6,160 nt of DNA from Pseudomonadales bacterium (GCA_021736745.1 JAIPFG010000196.1:1-6160), one strand, 5' to 3'. Numbered from the stretch's first letter, positions 1 to 5,649 are shown. Made by a program: numbers and translations. Notes: generated by a model from the sequence alone, not told the origin.

Positions 1-10
1 TGATGCTATT

Positions 11-50
11 TGAATTTGAGCCTAGGGGAGACCTGTTAGGTTCAAATTCA
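11..50. repeat. Long imperfect inverted repeat upstream of yceD
   Basis: Arms 11-24 and 37-50 are complementary over 14 bp with a single G-T wobble (20 with 41), around a 12-base loop. No T-run follows on either strand, so it does not look like an intrinsic terminator by itself. It could be an operator, an RNA hairpin in the 3' part of an upstream transcript, or part of a small RNA. The right arm happens to resemble a tRNA T-loop, but no tRNA can be folded around it. Its function is unknown. Confidence 0.55.
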
Positions 51-69
51 CTGCTGGATAAATGTGGTT

Positions 70-95
70 TGGCTCTCCTGAAGTGAGCCGTTTTT
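70..95 (+). terminator. Possible intrinsic terminator of an upstream plus-strand transcript
   Basis: GGCTC at 71-75 pairs with GAGCC at 85-89, extendable by a T-G wobble at 70/90, with a 9-base loop. Five T residues (91-95) follow one base later. The T-run lies on the correct side only for plus-strand transcription, so this would end RNA entering from left of the window, just before the yceD promoter. The stem is short, so strength is uncertain. Confidence 0.45.
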
Positions 96-119
96 GCCGA
101 TAAAAACCCTTTATTTTCT

Positions 120-148
120 TTGACATAGAGGGTCTCTGGCCCTATTAT
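120..148 (+). promoter_or_regulatory. Sigma-70 promoter for the yceD-rpmF-plsX cluster
   Basis: A perfect -35 box TTGACA (120-125) is separated by exactly 17 bases from a -10 box TATTAT (143-148, five of six matches). The predicted start site is about 154-156. The discriminator after the -10 box is entirely G/C (GGCGCGCC, 149-156, an 8-base palindrome). G+C-rich discriminators are typical of promoters repressed by ppGpp/DksA, such as those of rRNA and ribosomal protein genes. This would suit an operon containing rpmF and fatty acid genes. The boxes are seen directly; the regulation is inferred. Confidence 0.75.
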
Positions 149-157
149 GGCGCGCCT

Positions 158-673
158 ATGCCAGTAGCACCTTTTCCCAAGACAGTTGACCCCCTGAAGA
201 TGGCGGAGCAACGAATTGATTTAGTGGGCAAAATTGCGCTGAATCAGCTGAGTCGCCTACAGGATATCTTGCTGGATAATTCAGGGGATGTCTCGGTGAG
301 TTTGCACTTTGGAAAGGATGAGCAGGGGATCCGTACAATACAGGGTTCTTTGTCTGCGCAAGTGCTGATGCAATGCCAACGATGTTTATGTCCGGTGACT
401 GAAAAGATAGAGACCGAAATTAAACTGGGAATGGTGTTCAGCGAGGACGGAATAAAAAATCTGCCAAGTTACTATGACCCATTGTTGCTGGAGTCAGGTG
501 AAATGGCATTGTGGCAGATGGTAGAGGAAGAATTAATTTTAGGCTTACCGATTGCAGCTAGGCATCCAAGAGGCGAATGTAGTATCGCGGTAAGCTATGG
601 AGAGGAGGTCATGACGGATAAACCGGTTAGGCCAAATCCTTTTAAAGTTTTGGAACAGCTAAAAGAGAAGTGA
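158..673 (+). CDS. yceD: YceD family (DUF177) 23S rRNA accumulation protein
   Basis: A 171-residue protein, close to the 173 residues of E. coli YceD. Members are reported to be needed for normal 23S rRNA accumulation; the molecular activity is unsettled. Visible family features are the N-terminal DP motif (11-12), the C-x-x-C pair Cys73/Cys76 in the QCQRC motif with a further Cys78, the acidic-hydrophobic block VEEELILGLPI (122-132), His136 and Cys141, and the C-terminal NPF-x-VL-x-x-L motif starting at 160. The cysteines suggest a metal site, which is inference. The ATG at 158 is chosen because the protein then aligns with E. coli YceD from its first residue, and no start codon lies in frame just upstream. 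There is no Shine-Dalgarno sequence, and the predicted transcription start is only about 3 bases away. rpmF follows after 54 bases, the usual partner. Confidence 0.93.
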   Translation: MPVAPFPKTVDPLKMAEQRIDLVGKIALNQLSRLQDILLDNSGDVSVSLHFGKDEQGIRTIQGSLSAQVLMQCQRCLCPVTEKIETEIKLGMVFSEDGIKNLPSYYDPLLLESGEMALWQMVEEELILGLPIAARHPRGECSIAVSYGEEVMTDKPVRPNPFKVLEQLKEK

Positions 674-694
674 TTGGCTGTTTGATCATTGAGT

Positions 695-700
695 TATACT
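695..700 (+). promoter_or_regulatory. Possible internal promoter -10 box ahead of rpmF
   Basis: TATACT at 695-700 matches the sigma-70 -10 consensus at five of six positions and lies in the A+T-rich yceD-rpmF gap. The best -35 candidate is TTGGCT at 674-679, with a short 15-base spacer, so the promoter is weak or doubtful. A start near 707 would leave about 20 bases of leader containing the rpmF ribosome binding site. Confidence 0.3.
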
Positions 701-727
701 ATTTTTACATTTTAGTGGAGCAATAAA

Positions 728-907
728 ATGGCAGTACAACAGGATAAAAAATCACGTTCACGTCGAGGTATGCGTCGTTCTCATGATGCGCTAACGCCAG
801 CTACTTTATCAGTGGATGGGATCACCGGTGAGGTACATCGCCGACATCATGTAACCCCCGATGGCTTCTATCGTGGCCGCAAAGTAGTAGAAACCGACGA
901 AGAATAG
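728..907 (+). CDS. rpmF: 50S ribosomal protein L32
   Basis: A 59-residue basic protein recognised as L32 of the large ribosomal subunit. It starts MAVQQDKKSRSRRGMRRSHD, nearly the same as E. coli L32 (57 residues), and keeps the SVD-x-x-(S/T)GE segment (28-35) and the block RRHHVTPDGFYRGRKV (38-53). No cysteines are present, so it is the zinc-free form that lacks the C-x-x-C pairs of some L32 proteins. A good ribosome binding site, GGAG at 717-720, lies 7 bases before the ATG. Placement between yceD and plsX is the conserved proteobacterial order and couples ribosomal protein supply to lipid synthesis. Nothing is odd in the sequence. Confidence 0.97.
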   Translation: MAVQQDKKSRSRRGMRRSHDALTPATLSVDGITGEVHRRHHVTPDGFYRGRKVVETDEE

Positions 908-945
908 TTTTATAAGCCACAGGAAAATGTTTAACGACTTATTCA

Positions 946-1965
946 GTGGCTCTCTTGCCGAAAGTTACAATTGCAATTGATGTAATGGGCGGGGATCATG
1001 GTCCCCGCGTTACAGTCCCCGCTGCCCTCAACTGTTTGGCGGATCACCCAGATATTTGTATCGTATTAGTGGGTGATGAAGCTCTAATTTCCTCAAACCT
1101 TGGTCATTCTCCGCCATCGGTTCTCAGTAGAATTAAGATTATTCACAGTGACGAACTTGTTACTATGGATGACAAGCCGATTCATGCGCTACGAAAAAAA
1201 CATTCCTCTATGTACCTAGCAATTAATCTAGTGGCTGATGGGCTGGCGGATGCCTGTGTGAGTGCCGGAAATACGGGAGCGCTAATGGTCTTAAGTCGCT
1301 CTTTGTTGGGCATGCATGAGGGCATTGATAGGCCACCATTTGTCCGAGAGATACCAACGCTTACCGGGCATTGCCATGTGCTGGACCTGGGTGCCAATGT
1401 CGGCTGTGATGCAGCGCATCTCTATCAATTTGGCGTTATGGGTTCTATCGTCTCGCGTGTGGTGGATAATAAGCCAAACCCTCGTGTGGGCTTGTTAAAT
1501 GTCGGACAGGAAGAGAGCAAAGGAATTGAGCAGGTTAAGGAAGCGGCGCAGTTGCTGCAACAAAATCCAAGAATCAATTATATTGGGTTTGTTGAAGGTG
1601 ATCATATTTTTGCAGATGAAGCGGATGTCATTGTGTGTGACGGTTTTGTAGGAAATGTCGCGCTGAAAACCAGTGAGGGATTGGCGAAAATGGTTGGCCG
1701 GTTATTGGAACGGAATTTTCAACAAAATTTATATGCCCGGGTCGTTGGTTTATTCAGTAAGCCTATTTTGCATAAACTGGTTAAACAAATAGACCCAAAA
1801 AGGCATAATGGCGCTAGTCTGTTGGGGTTGCGTGGGACGCTGGTAAAAAGTCACGGCAACGCGGATATTGCGGCTTATCAACACGCAATAATACGTGCTA
1901 TGAATGAGGCGTCCAGTGGTTTGCCTCAGCTTATTCAAAAAGAAATATCTGAAATTTCATTATAA
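946..1965 (+). CDS. plsX: Phosphate acyltransferase PlsX
   Basis: PlsX makes acyl-phosphate from acyl-ACP and inorganic phosphate, which PlsY then uses to acylate glycerol-3-phosphate. It is a peripheral membrane enzyme at the branch from fatty acid to phospholipid synthesis. Numbered from the GTG at 946 (339 residues; E. coli has 356), the family motifs are DVMGGD (12-17), SAGNTGAL (106-113), DLGAN (147-151), NVGQEE (185-190), CDGFVGN (231-237) and GLRG (294-297) followed by KSHG. The core is intact and the C-terminus is shorter than in E. coli. The start is uncertain: the TTG at 955 gives MPKVTIAIDVMGGD, which aligns with the E. coli N-terminus, while the GTG at 946 adds three residues. Neither has a clear Shine-Dalgarno. 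AGGA at 921-924 instead precedes an out-of-frame ATG at 927. fabD follows without an intervening fabH. Confidence 0.95.
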   Translation: MALLPKVTIAIDVMGGDHGPRVTVPAALNCLADHPDICIVLVGDEALISSNLGHSPPSVLSRIKIIHSDELVTMDDKPIHALRKKHSSMYLAINLVADGLADACVSAGNTGALMVLSRSLLGMHEGIDRPPFVREIPTLTGHCHVLDLGANVGCDAAHLYQFGVMGSIVSRVVDNKPNPRVGLLNVGQEESKGIEQVKEAAQLLQQNPRINYIGFVEGDHIFADEADVIVCDGFVGNVALKTSEGLAKMVGRLLERNFQQNLYARVVGLFSKPILHKLVKQIDPKRHNGASLLGLRGTLVKSHGNADIAAYQHAIIRAMNEASSGLPQLIQKEISEISL

Positions 1966-1977
1966 AACAAATAGATA

Positions 1978-1991
1978 TTAAATATATTTAA
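1978..1991. repeat. A+T-only perfect palindrome in the plsX-fabD gap
   Basis: TTAAATATATTTAA is a perfect 14-base palindrome beginning 13 bases after the plsX stop codon. It lies in the most A+T-rich stretch of the window and is followed by a T-run at 1994-1999. It might be a protein-binding site or a weak transcription pause or termination element, but A+T-only palindromes also arise by chance. No function can be assigned. Confidence 0.4.
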
Positions 1992-2013
1992 AATTTTTTG
2001 AACTTAAGTAACT

Positions 2014-2042
2014 AATGGCTGAGGTGCTGATGATTAGCCATT
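2014..2042 (+). repeat. Stem-loop in the fabD leader
   Basis: AATGGCTGA (2014-2022) pairs with TTAGCCATT (2034-2042) over nine positions including one G-T wobble, with an 11-base loop. No T-run follows. The right arm shares bases 2039-2042 with the dyad at 2039-2053, so in RNA the two structures would exclude each other. It ends about 18 bases before the fabD ribosome binding site. Confidence 0.4.
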
Positions 2043-2053
2043 TGTGACAAATG
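2039..2053. promoter_or_regulatory. Operator-like dyad just upstream of fabD
   Basis: CATTTGTGACAAATG is a perfect 7-base inverted repeat around one central base, ending 18 bases before the fabD ATG. Its size and odd-centred symmetry suit a dimeric repressor or activator site. It does not match the FadR or FabR consensus sequences as I know them. The regulator, if any, is unknown. Confidence 0.35.
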
Positions 2054-2059
2054 AATCGC

Positions 2060-2063
2060 AGGA
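2060..2063 (+). promoter_or_regulatory. Ribosome binding site that fixes the fabD start
   Basis: AGGA lies 8 bases before the ATG at 2072. The upstream in-frame ATG at 2051 has no comparable site and would add seven residues (MNRRIIV) ahead of the family's usual N-terminus. Confidence 0.7.
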
Positions 2064-2071
2064 TAATTGTT

Positions 2072-3004
2072 ATGAATCAACAGCTGGCTTTTGTATTTCC
2101 CGGGCAGGGTTCACAGTCCCTTGGTATGCTCGCGGATATTGCTGCAAAGCATTCTATTATTCAAACTACTTTTGCCGAAGCGTCAGATGCTTTGCAGCAG
2201 GATCTTTGGCGGTTAGCGCAGGAAGGGCCTGAAACAGATTTAAATCGTACCGACTTAACGCAACCCTTACTTTTAACCGCGAGTATTGCGCTTTGGCGGT
2301 TATGGAATGATTTGGGTGGAGAACAGCCGGGTTCTCTTTCCGGTCACAGCTTAGGGGAGTACTCCGCTTTGGTTGCGGCGAAAGCAATTAATTTTGCTGA
2401 TGCAGTGAGGTTAGTGAATAAGCGGGGGCTATTTATGCAGTCAGCCGTGCCCGCAGGAGAAGGATTAATGGCGGCTGTATTAGGTCTTGAAGACGAAGAC
2501 ATCAAGGCGGTTTGCGCTAAAGCCTCACAGGGAGAAGTTGTATCCGCAGTTAACTTTAATTCTCCCGGTCAAGTCGTGATTGCAGGGCAAACCTCCGCAG
2601 TTGAACGAGCAATTGAATTATGTAAAGAAGCGGGGGCAAAAAGGGCATTACCTTTATCCGTCAGTGTGCCTTCCCACTGCGCATTAATGCGTCCCGCTGC
2701 GGAACAGTTAAAAAATGAATTGGATAGGATTACCATTAATCAGCCGCTAATACCGGTGGTGCAAAATGTCTCGGCAACGGTATCGGATGATCCAGAAAGA
2801 ATAAAGCAGGCTCTAATTGAGCAATTGTACCAGCCAGTGTTATGGGTTGACTGCGTAAATGCGTTAACGGCTATGGGAGTGGAGCGAGTGATTGAGTGTG
2901 GACCGGGGAAGGTGCTAAGTGGGTTGAATAAACGAATTAATCGGCAGTTGAGTTTGGCTGCCATTGGTGATTTGGATGGTTTAAGCAGTGCCATTTCCCT
3001 GTAG
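2072..3004 (+). CDS. fabD: Malonyl-CoA:ACP transacylase
   Basis: FabD transfers malonyl from coenzyme A to the phosphopantetheine arm of ACP, supplying the two-carbon donor for chain elongation in the cytoplasm. The 310-residue product matches the 309 of E. coli. Visible features are the oxyanion motif GQGSQ (11-15), the nucleophile elbow GHSLGEYSAL with Ser93, the carboxylate-binding Arg118 in NKRGLFMQ, the catalytic His202 in VPSHCALM, the QNVSA motif (231-235) and Gln251 in QLYQPVLW. The end carries the GPGKVLSGL signature. All catalytic residues are present. The start at 2072 is preferred over the in-frame ATG at 2051 because of its ribosome binding site and family length. fabG begins 26 bases after the stop, so the two are almost certainly co-transcribed. 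Confidence 0.97.
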   Translation: MNQQLAFVFPGQGSQSLGMLADIAAKHSIIQTTFAEASDALQQDLWRLAQEGPETDLNRTDLTQPLLLTASIALWRLWNDLGGEQPGSLSGHSLGEYSALVAAKAINFADAVRLVNKRGLFMQSAVPAGEGLMAAVLGLEDEDIKAVCAKASQGEVVSAVNFNSPGQVVIAGQTSAVERAIELCKEAGAKRALPLSVSVPSHCALMRPAAEQLKNELDRITINQPLIPVVQNVSATVSDDPERIKQALIEQLYQPVLWVDCVNALTAMGVERVIECGPGKVLSGLNKRINRQLSLAAIGDLDGLSSAISL

Positions 3005-3030
3005 TTGTTTATTAGGAGACGGATAAAATT

Positions 3031-3771
3031 ATGACTATTGAAGGTAAAGTAGCGTTAGTAACTGGTGCCACCAGAGGTATTGGCAAAGCCATTGCGGCTG
3101 AGTTGTCAGCCAGGGGCGTTATTGTCATTGGCACGGCTACTTCTGACGCCGGCGCTTCGAGTATCAAGCAACACTTGGCGACACTGGGCAACAAGGGAAC
3201 GGGCATGGTATTAAATGTTTCCGATACGGAGTCGGTTAAGCAAGCTTTTGAATTTATGGCTAATAATTATGGAGCACCCAGTATCGTAGTGAACAATGCC
3301 GGTGTGACACGAGATAATATTATGCTCAGAATGAAGGATGATGAATGGGATGAAGTGATCAATACCAACCTAACCTCAATTTATCGAGTGACCAAAGCGG
3401 CCTTGCGCGCTATGACCAAGGGACGTTGGGGAAGAATTATTAATATCAGTTCAGTGGTCGGTTCGATGGGTAATGCTGGACAGGCAAACTACGCTGCGTC
3501 GAAAGCGGGGTTAGAAGGTTTTACCCGTGCGTTGGCTCGAGAGGTGGCTTCACGGGACATTACTGTCAATGCGGTTGCCCCTGGCTTCATTGATACCGAT
3601 ATGACCAAAGATTTACCGGAAGCTCATAAGGAGAGCTTGTTGACACAAATTCCGGCAAATAGGTTAGGGCGTGCTGAGGAAATAGCGGCGACAGTTGGGT
3701 TTTTGGCTAGTGATGCGGCGGCCTATATTACTGGAGAAACCATTCATGTGAATGGTGGAATGTATATGTAG
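3031..3771 (+). CDS. fabG: 3-oxoacyl-ACP reductase
   Basis: FabG is the NADPH-dependent reductase that converts 3-ketoacyl-ACP to 3-hydroxyacyl-ACP in each elongation round. The 246-residue protein is a classical short-chain dehydrogenase/reductase. It shows the cofactor-binding TGATRGIG (11-18), NNAG (88-91), and the catalytic set Asn113, Ser141, Tyr154 and Lys158 in the context SSVVGSMGNAGQANYAASK. PG (184-185) and the C-terminal HVNGGMYM complete the family pattern. Arg132 and Arg135 lie where E. coli FabG has a basic patch for ACP. AGGAG at 3014-3018 precedes the ATG by 12 bases, somewhat long. The location between fabD and acpP separates it from the many other SDR enzymes it could be mistaken for. 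Codons near the 3' end form a perfect 8-base dyad (3739-3756). Confidence 0.97.
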   Translation: MTIEGKVALVTGATRGIGKAIAAELSARGVIVIGTATSDAGASSIKQHLATLGNKGTGMVLNVSDTESVKQAFEFMANNYGAPSIVVNNAGVTRDNIMLRMKDDEWDEVINTNLTSIYRVTKAALRAMTKGRWGRIINISSVVGSMGNAGQANYAASKAGLEGFTRALAREVASRDITVNAVAPGFIDTDMTKDLPEAHKESLLTQIPANRLGRAEEIAATVGFLASDAAAYITGETIHVNGGMYM

Positions 3772-3843
3772 TCAAGTAGGTAACTGCCGTTTTTTGCCTC
3801 ATTGCAGGGGCATAAGAAAATGAGTTTTTATAGGAAATCCGTA

Positions 3844-3889
3844 TTGTATTAGCTGAAAACTTTGATAATATGCGACTTCGTTTTATGAG
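3844..3889 (+). promoter_or_regulatory. Candidate acpP promoter region
   Basis: The 224 bases between fabG and acpP are A+T-rich and long enough for an independent promoter. Two overlapping weak candidates are visible: TTGTAT (3844-3849) with TAATAT (3866-3871), spacer 16; and TTGATA (3862-3867) with TATGAG (3884-3889), spacer 16. A lone GATAAT (3864-3869) also matches the -10 box at five of six positions. None is near consensus as a pair, so the exact start is uncertain. An acpP-specific promoter is expected from the high demand for ACP. Confidence 0.35.
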
Positions 3890-3979
3890 AGACATAATAA
3901 CTAAATACGAAAACAGGGTTTTCAATACTAAAAGAGAATTTTAAGCAGCCAATCTTGCTGTGACCTTTAAATTTTCCAT

Positions 3980-3984
3980 AGGAG
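3980..3984 (+). promoter_or_regulatory. Ribosome binding site of acpP
   Basis: AGGAG lies 11 bases before the ATG at 3996. An in-frame GTG at 3960 would add 12 residues not found in ACPs and would place this site inside the gene, so 3996 is taken as the start. Confidence 0.65.
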
Positions 3985-3995
3985 TAACGAAGGTT

Positions 3996-4229
3996 ATGAG
4001 TACCGTTGAAGAGCGAGTAAAAAAAATTGTTTGTGAACAACTGGGTGTAAAAGAAGAGGAAGTAACCAGTGCATCCTCGTTCGTAGAAGACTTGGGCGCG
4101 GACTCATTAGATACCGTTGAATTAGTGATGGCGTTGGAAGAAGAGTTTGAAACAGAAATTCCTGATGAGGAAGCCGAAAAGATCACTACAGTTCAATTGG
4201 CTGTCGATTACATCAACGAACATCTCTAA
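3996..4229 (+). CDS. acpP: Acyl carrier protein
   Basis: AcpP carries all intermediates of fatty acid synthesis as thioesters on a phosphopantetheine arm and also supplies acyl chains to PlsX. The 77-residue acidic product matches the 78 of E. coli. It has the helix-one pattern STVEERVKKIV, the prosthetic-group motif GADSLD with Ser37, and the acidic recognition helix DTVELVMALEEEFETEIPD that enzymes dock on, ending in VDYINEHL. A cysteine at position 13 replaces the glycine of E. coli AcpP; I regard this as lineage variation. The gene sits alone between a 224-base leader and a strong terminator, which would allow more acpP transcript than that of neighbouring enzyme genes. Confidence 0.98.
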   Translation: MSTVEERVKKIVCEQLGVKEEEVTSASSFVEDLGADSLDTVELVMALEEEFETEIPDEEAEKITTVQLAVDYINEHL

Positions 4230-4248
4230 GATATTAGTCAATATTGAT

Positions 4249-4284
4249 AAAAAGCCGCACTGGCTAACGTTAGTGCGGCTTTTT
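4249..4284 (+). terminator. Strong intrinsic terminator after acpP
   Basis: A perfect 13-bp stem pairs AAAAAGCCGCACT (4249-4261) with AGTGCGGCTTTTT (4272-4284). The G+C-rich core is GCCGCACT, and the T-tract continues TTTTTATTT to 4288. The 10-base loop can close further by wobble pairs and contains part of the palindrome CTAACGTTAG. The flanking A-run makes it potentially bidirectional. It lies 19 bases after the acpP stop and should end most acpP transcripts, with readthrough or a separate weak promoter serving fabF. Confidence 0.93.
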
Positions 4285-4360
4285 ATTTAGACAGACCTAT
4301 TTTTTCTTGATACCAATGGGTGTTGAGATGTTGTGTGGCCAGATAGATAGCTCGGTAATT

Positions 4361-4365
4361 GGAGG
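4361..4365 (+). promoter_or_regulatory. Ribosome binding site that fixes the fabF start
   Basis: GGAGG lies 5 bases before the ATG at 4371. A longer frame opening at TTG 4359 would overlap this site and add MEDN ahead of the conserved N-terminus, so it is rejected. Confidence 0.85.
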
Positions 4366-4370
4366 ATAAT

Positions 4371-5612
4371 ATGTCACGTAGGCGAGTAGTAGTGACGGGT
4401 CTTGGTATCCTGTCTCCTTTAGGAAACAATATTACGGATACTTGGAATAATATCGTTGCGGGTAAAAGCGGGATTGCGCCGATAGAACATTTTGATGTTT
4501 CCAATTACAGCACACGATTTGGCGGTTCGGTAAGGAACTTGGATATCGATGCGTACCTTTCCACTAAGGATGCGCGGAAAATGGATTTGTTTATCCAATA
4601 TGGCATGATCGCTGCCATCCAGGCGGTCGCCGACGCAGGGCTTGAATGTACCGAAAATAATGCACATCGTATAGGCGTCGCCATCGGTTCAGGGATTGGC
4701 GGTCTGACGATGATAGAAAAAAACTATGATGCCATAAAGGAGTCTGGACCGCGTAAAGTCTCCCCGTTTTTTGTTCCCGGTAGCATTATTAATATGATTT
4801 CGGGTAATTTATCAATTAAATACGGGTATAAGGGGCCTAATATCTCCATTGTCACGGCCTGTACTACGGGAACTCACAATATCGGCTTTTCTGCTCGAAT
4901 GATTCAACAGGGTGATGCTGATGTGATGATTGCTGGTGGTGCAGAGATGGCAACATCTCAACTTGGTTTAGGTGGGTTCGCTGCGGCACGGGCGTTATCG
5001 ACACGCAATGATGACCCGCAGGCAGCCAGCCGCCCTTGGGACCGTGATCGCGACGGCTTCGTGCTCAGTGATGGTGCTGGCGTACTTGTGCTGGAAGAGT
5101 ATGAATGCGCGAAAAAACGTGGTGCTAATATTTATGCAGAGCTCACTGGGTTTGGAATGAGTGGCGACGCTTATCATATGACGCTGCCTTCTGAAGATGG
5201 ATCTGGTGCCGCGGCTTCTATGCAAAATGCATTAAACGATGCTGGGTTAAATGCCGATCAAATTGATTATATTAATGCACATGGCACCTCAACGCCCGCG
5301 GGTGACCGGATTGAATCATTGGCTGTAGAAAAAATTATGGGTGATGCGGCGAAGAAGGTTGCCGTCAGTTCCACCAAGTCTATGATTGGTCATTTATTGG
5401 GTGCTGCCGGTGCGGTAGAATCGATTTTCACTGTGTTGGCCATTCGCGACCAGGTAGCGCCTCCGACGATTAATTTGGATAATCCAGATGAAGGGTGTCA
5501 GCTGAACTACGTGCCTCATACTGCTCAGGAAAGAAAAATTGAGGTCAGCATGTCAAACTCTTTCGGTTTCGGCGGTACTAACGGGACACTGATTTTTCAG
5601 CGTTTAAGTTAG
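4371..5612 (+). CDS. fabF: 3-oxoacyl-ACP synthase II
   Basis: FabF is the condensing enzyme that extends acyl-ACP with malonyl-ACP, releasing carbon dioxide. In E. coli it is also responsible for temperature-controlled elongation of palmitoleate to cis-vaccenate. The 413-residue product has the same length as E. coli FabF and begins MSRRRVVVTGLGILSPLG. The catalytic triad is Cys164 in VTACTTGTHNIG, His304 in INAHGTSTPAGD and His341 in GHLLGAAGA, with Lys336 in SSTKSM. The gatekeeper Phe is in NSFGFGGTNG near residue 400. The loop before that motif is one residue shorter than in E. coli. Because acpP ends in a terminator, fabF probably relies on readthrough or a local promoter; TTGAGA at 4323-4328 is the best -35 candidate, with only a poor -10 after it. 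FabB is a related alternative, but the N-terminus, CTTGTHN context and acpP neighbour favour FabF. Confidence 0.97.
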   Translation: MSRRRVVVTGLGILSPLGNNITDTWNNIVAGKSGIAPIEHFDVSNYSTRFGGSVRNLDIDAYLSTKDARKMDLFIQYGMIAAIQAVADAGLECTENNAHRIGVAIGSGIGGLTMIEKNYDAIKESGPRKVSPFFVPGSIINMISGNLSIKYGYKGPNISIVTACTTGTHNIGFSARMIQQGDADVMIAGGAEMATSQLGLGGFAAARALSTRNDDPQAASRPWDRDRDGFVLSDGAGVLVLEEYECAKKRGANIYAELTGFGMSGDAYHMTLPSEDGSGAAASMQNALNDAGLNADQIDYINAHGTSTPAGDRIESLAVEKIMGDAAKKVAVSSTKSMIGHLLGAAGAVESIFTVLAIRDQVAPPTINLDNPDEGCQLNYVPHTAQERKIEVSMSNSFGFGGTNGTLIFQRLS

Positions 5613-5622
5613 TCTTTCTATC

Positions 5623-5649
5623 CAGCGGTCCGGGAAACTGGAACCGCTG
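5623..5649 (+). repeat. Stem-loop between fabF and pabC
   Basis: CAGCGGT (5623-5629) pairs perfectly with ACCGCTG (5643-5649) around 13 bases, and the stem can extend by two C-G pairs past a bulged A. Only TTCTG follows, so it lacks a proper T-run. It may act as a weak attenuator or a 3'-end-protecting hairpin for the fabF message, or have no role. Confidence 0.45.

Noticed and set aside
37..50. T-loop-like string GGTTCAAATTC suggesting the 3' end of a tRNA
   Set aside because: The flanking bases do not form a five-pair T stem, and no acceptor or anticodon stem can be built around it. It is better explained as an arm of the 11-50 inverted repeat.
3..86. Short plus-strand open frame of 27 codons at the left edge
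   Set aside because: It matches no protein I know, and its stop lies inside the terminator-like hairpin. It could be the tail of an upstream gene, but nothing supports that.
22..126. Minus-strand 33-codon frame starting at 126, considered as a start of a divergent maf gene
   Set aside because: It lacks the Maf N-terminal pattern (LASxSPxR), is too short and lies over the promoter.
1182..1397. Minus-strand open frame inside plsX, and similar antisense frames in fabD, acpP, fabF and elsewhere
   Set aside because: They overlap strongly conserved genes, have no recognisable motifs and are shadows of the coding strand.
3739..3756. Perfect 8-base inverted repeat ACCATTCA/TGAATGGT at the 3' end of fabG, considered as a terminator
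   Set aside because: The two-base loop is tight, no T-run follows, and the bases encode the conserved HVNGG segment, so it is probably coincidental.
3960..3995. Upstream GTG start for acpP adding twelve residues
   Set aside because: ACPs start at the STVEERV segment, and the extension covers the AGGAG site used by the ATG at 3996.
4359..4370. Upstream TTG start for fabF adding four residues
   Set aside because: The ATG at 4371 has a well-spaced GGAGG and gives the exact E. coli length and N-terminus; the TTG overlaps that site.
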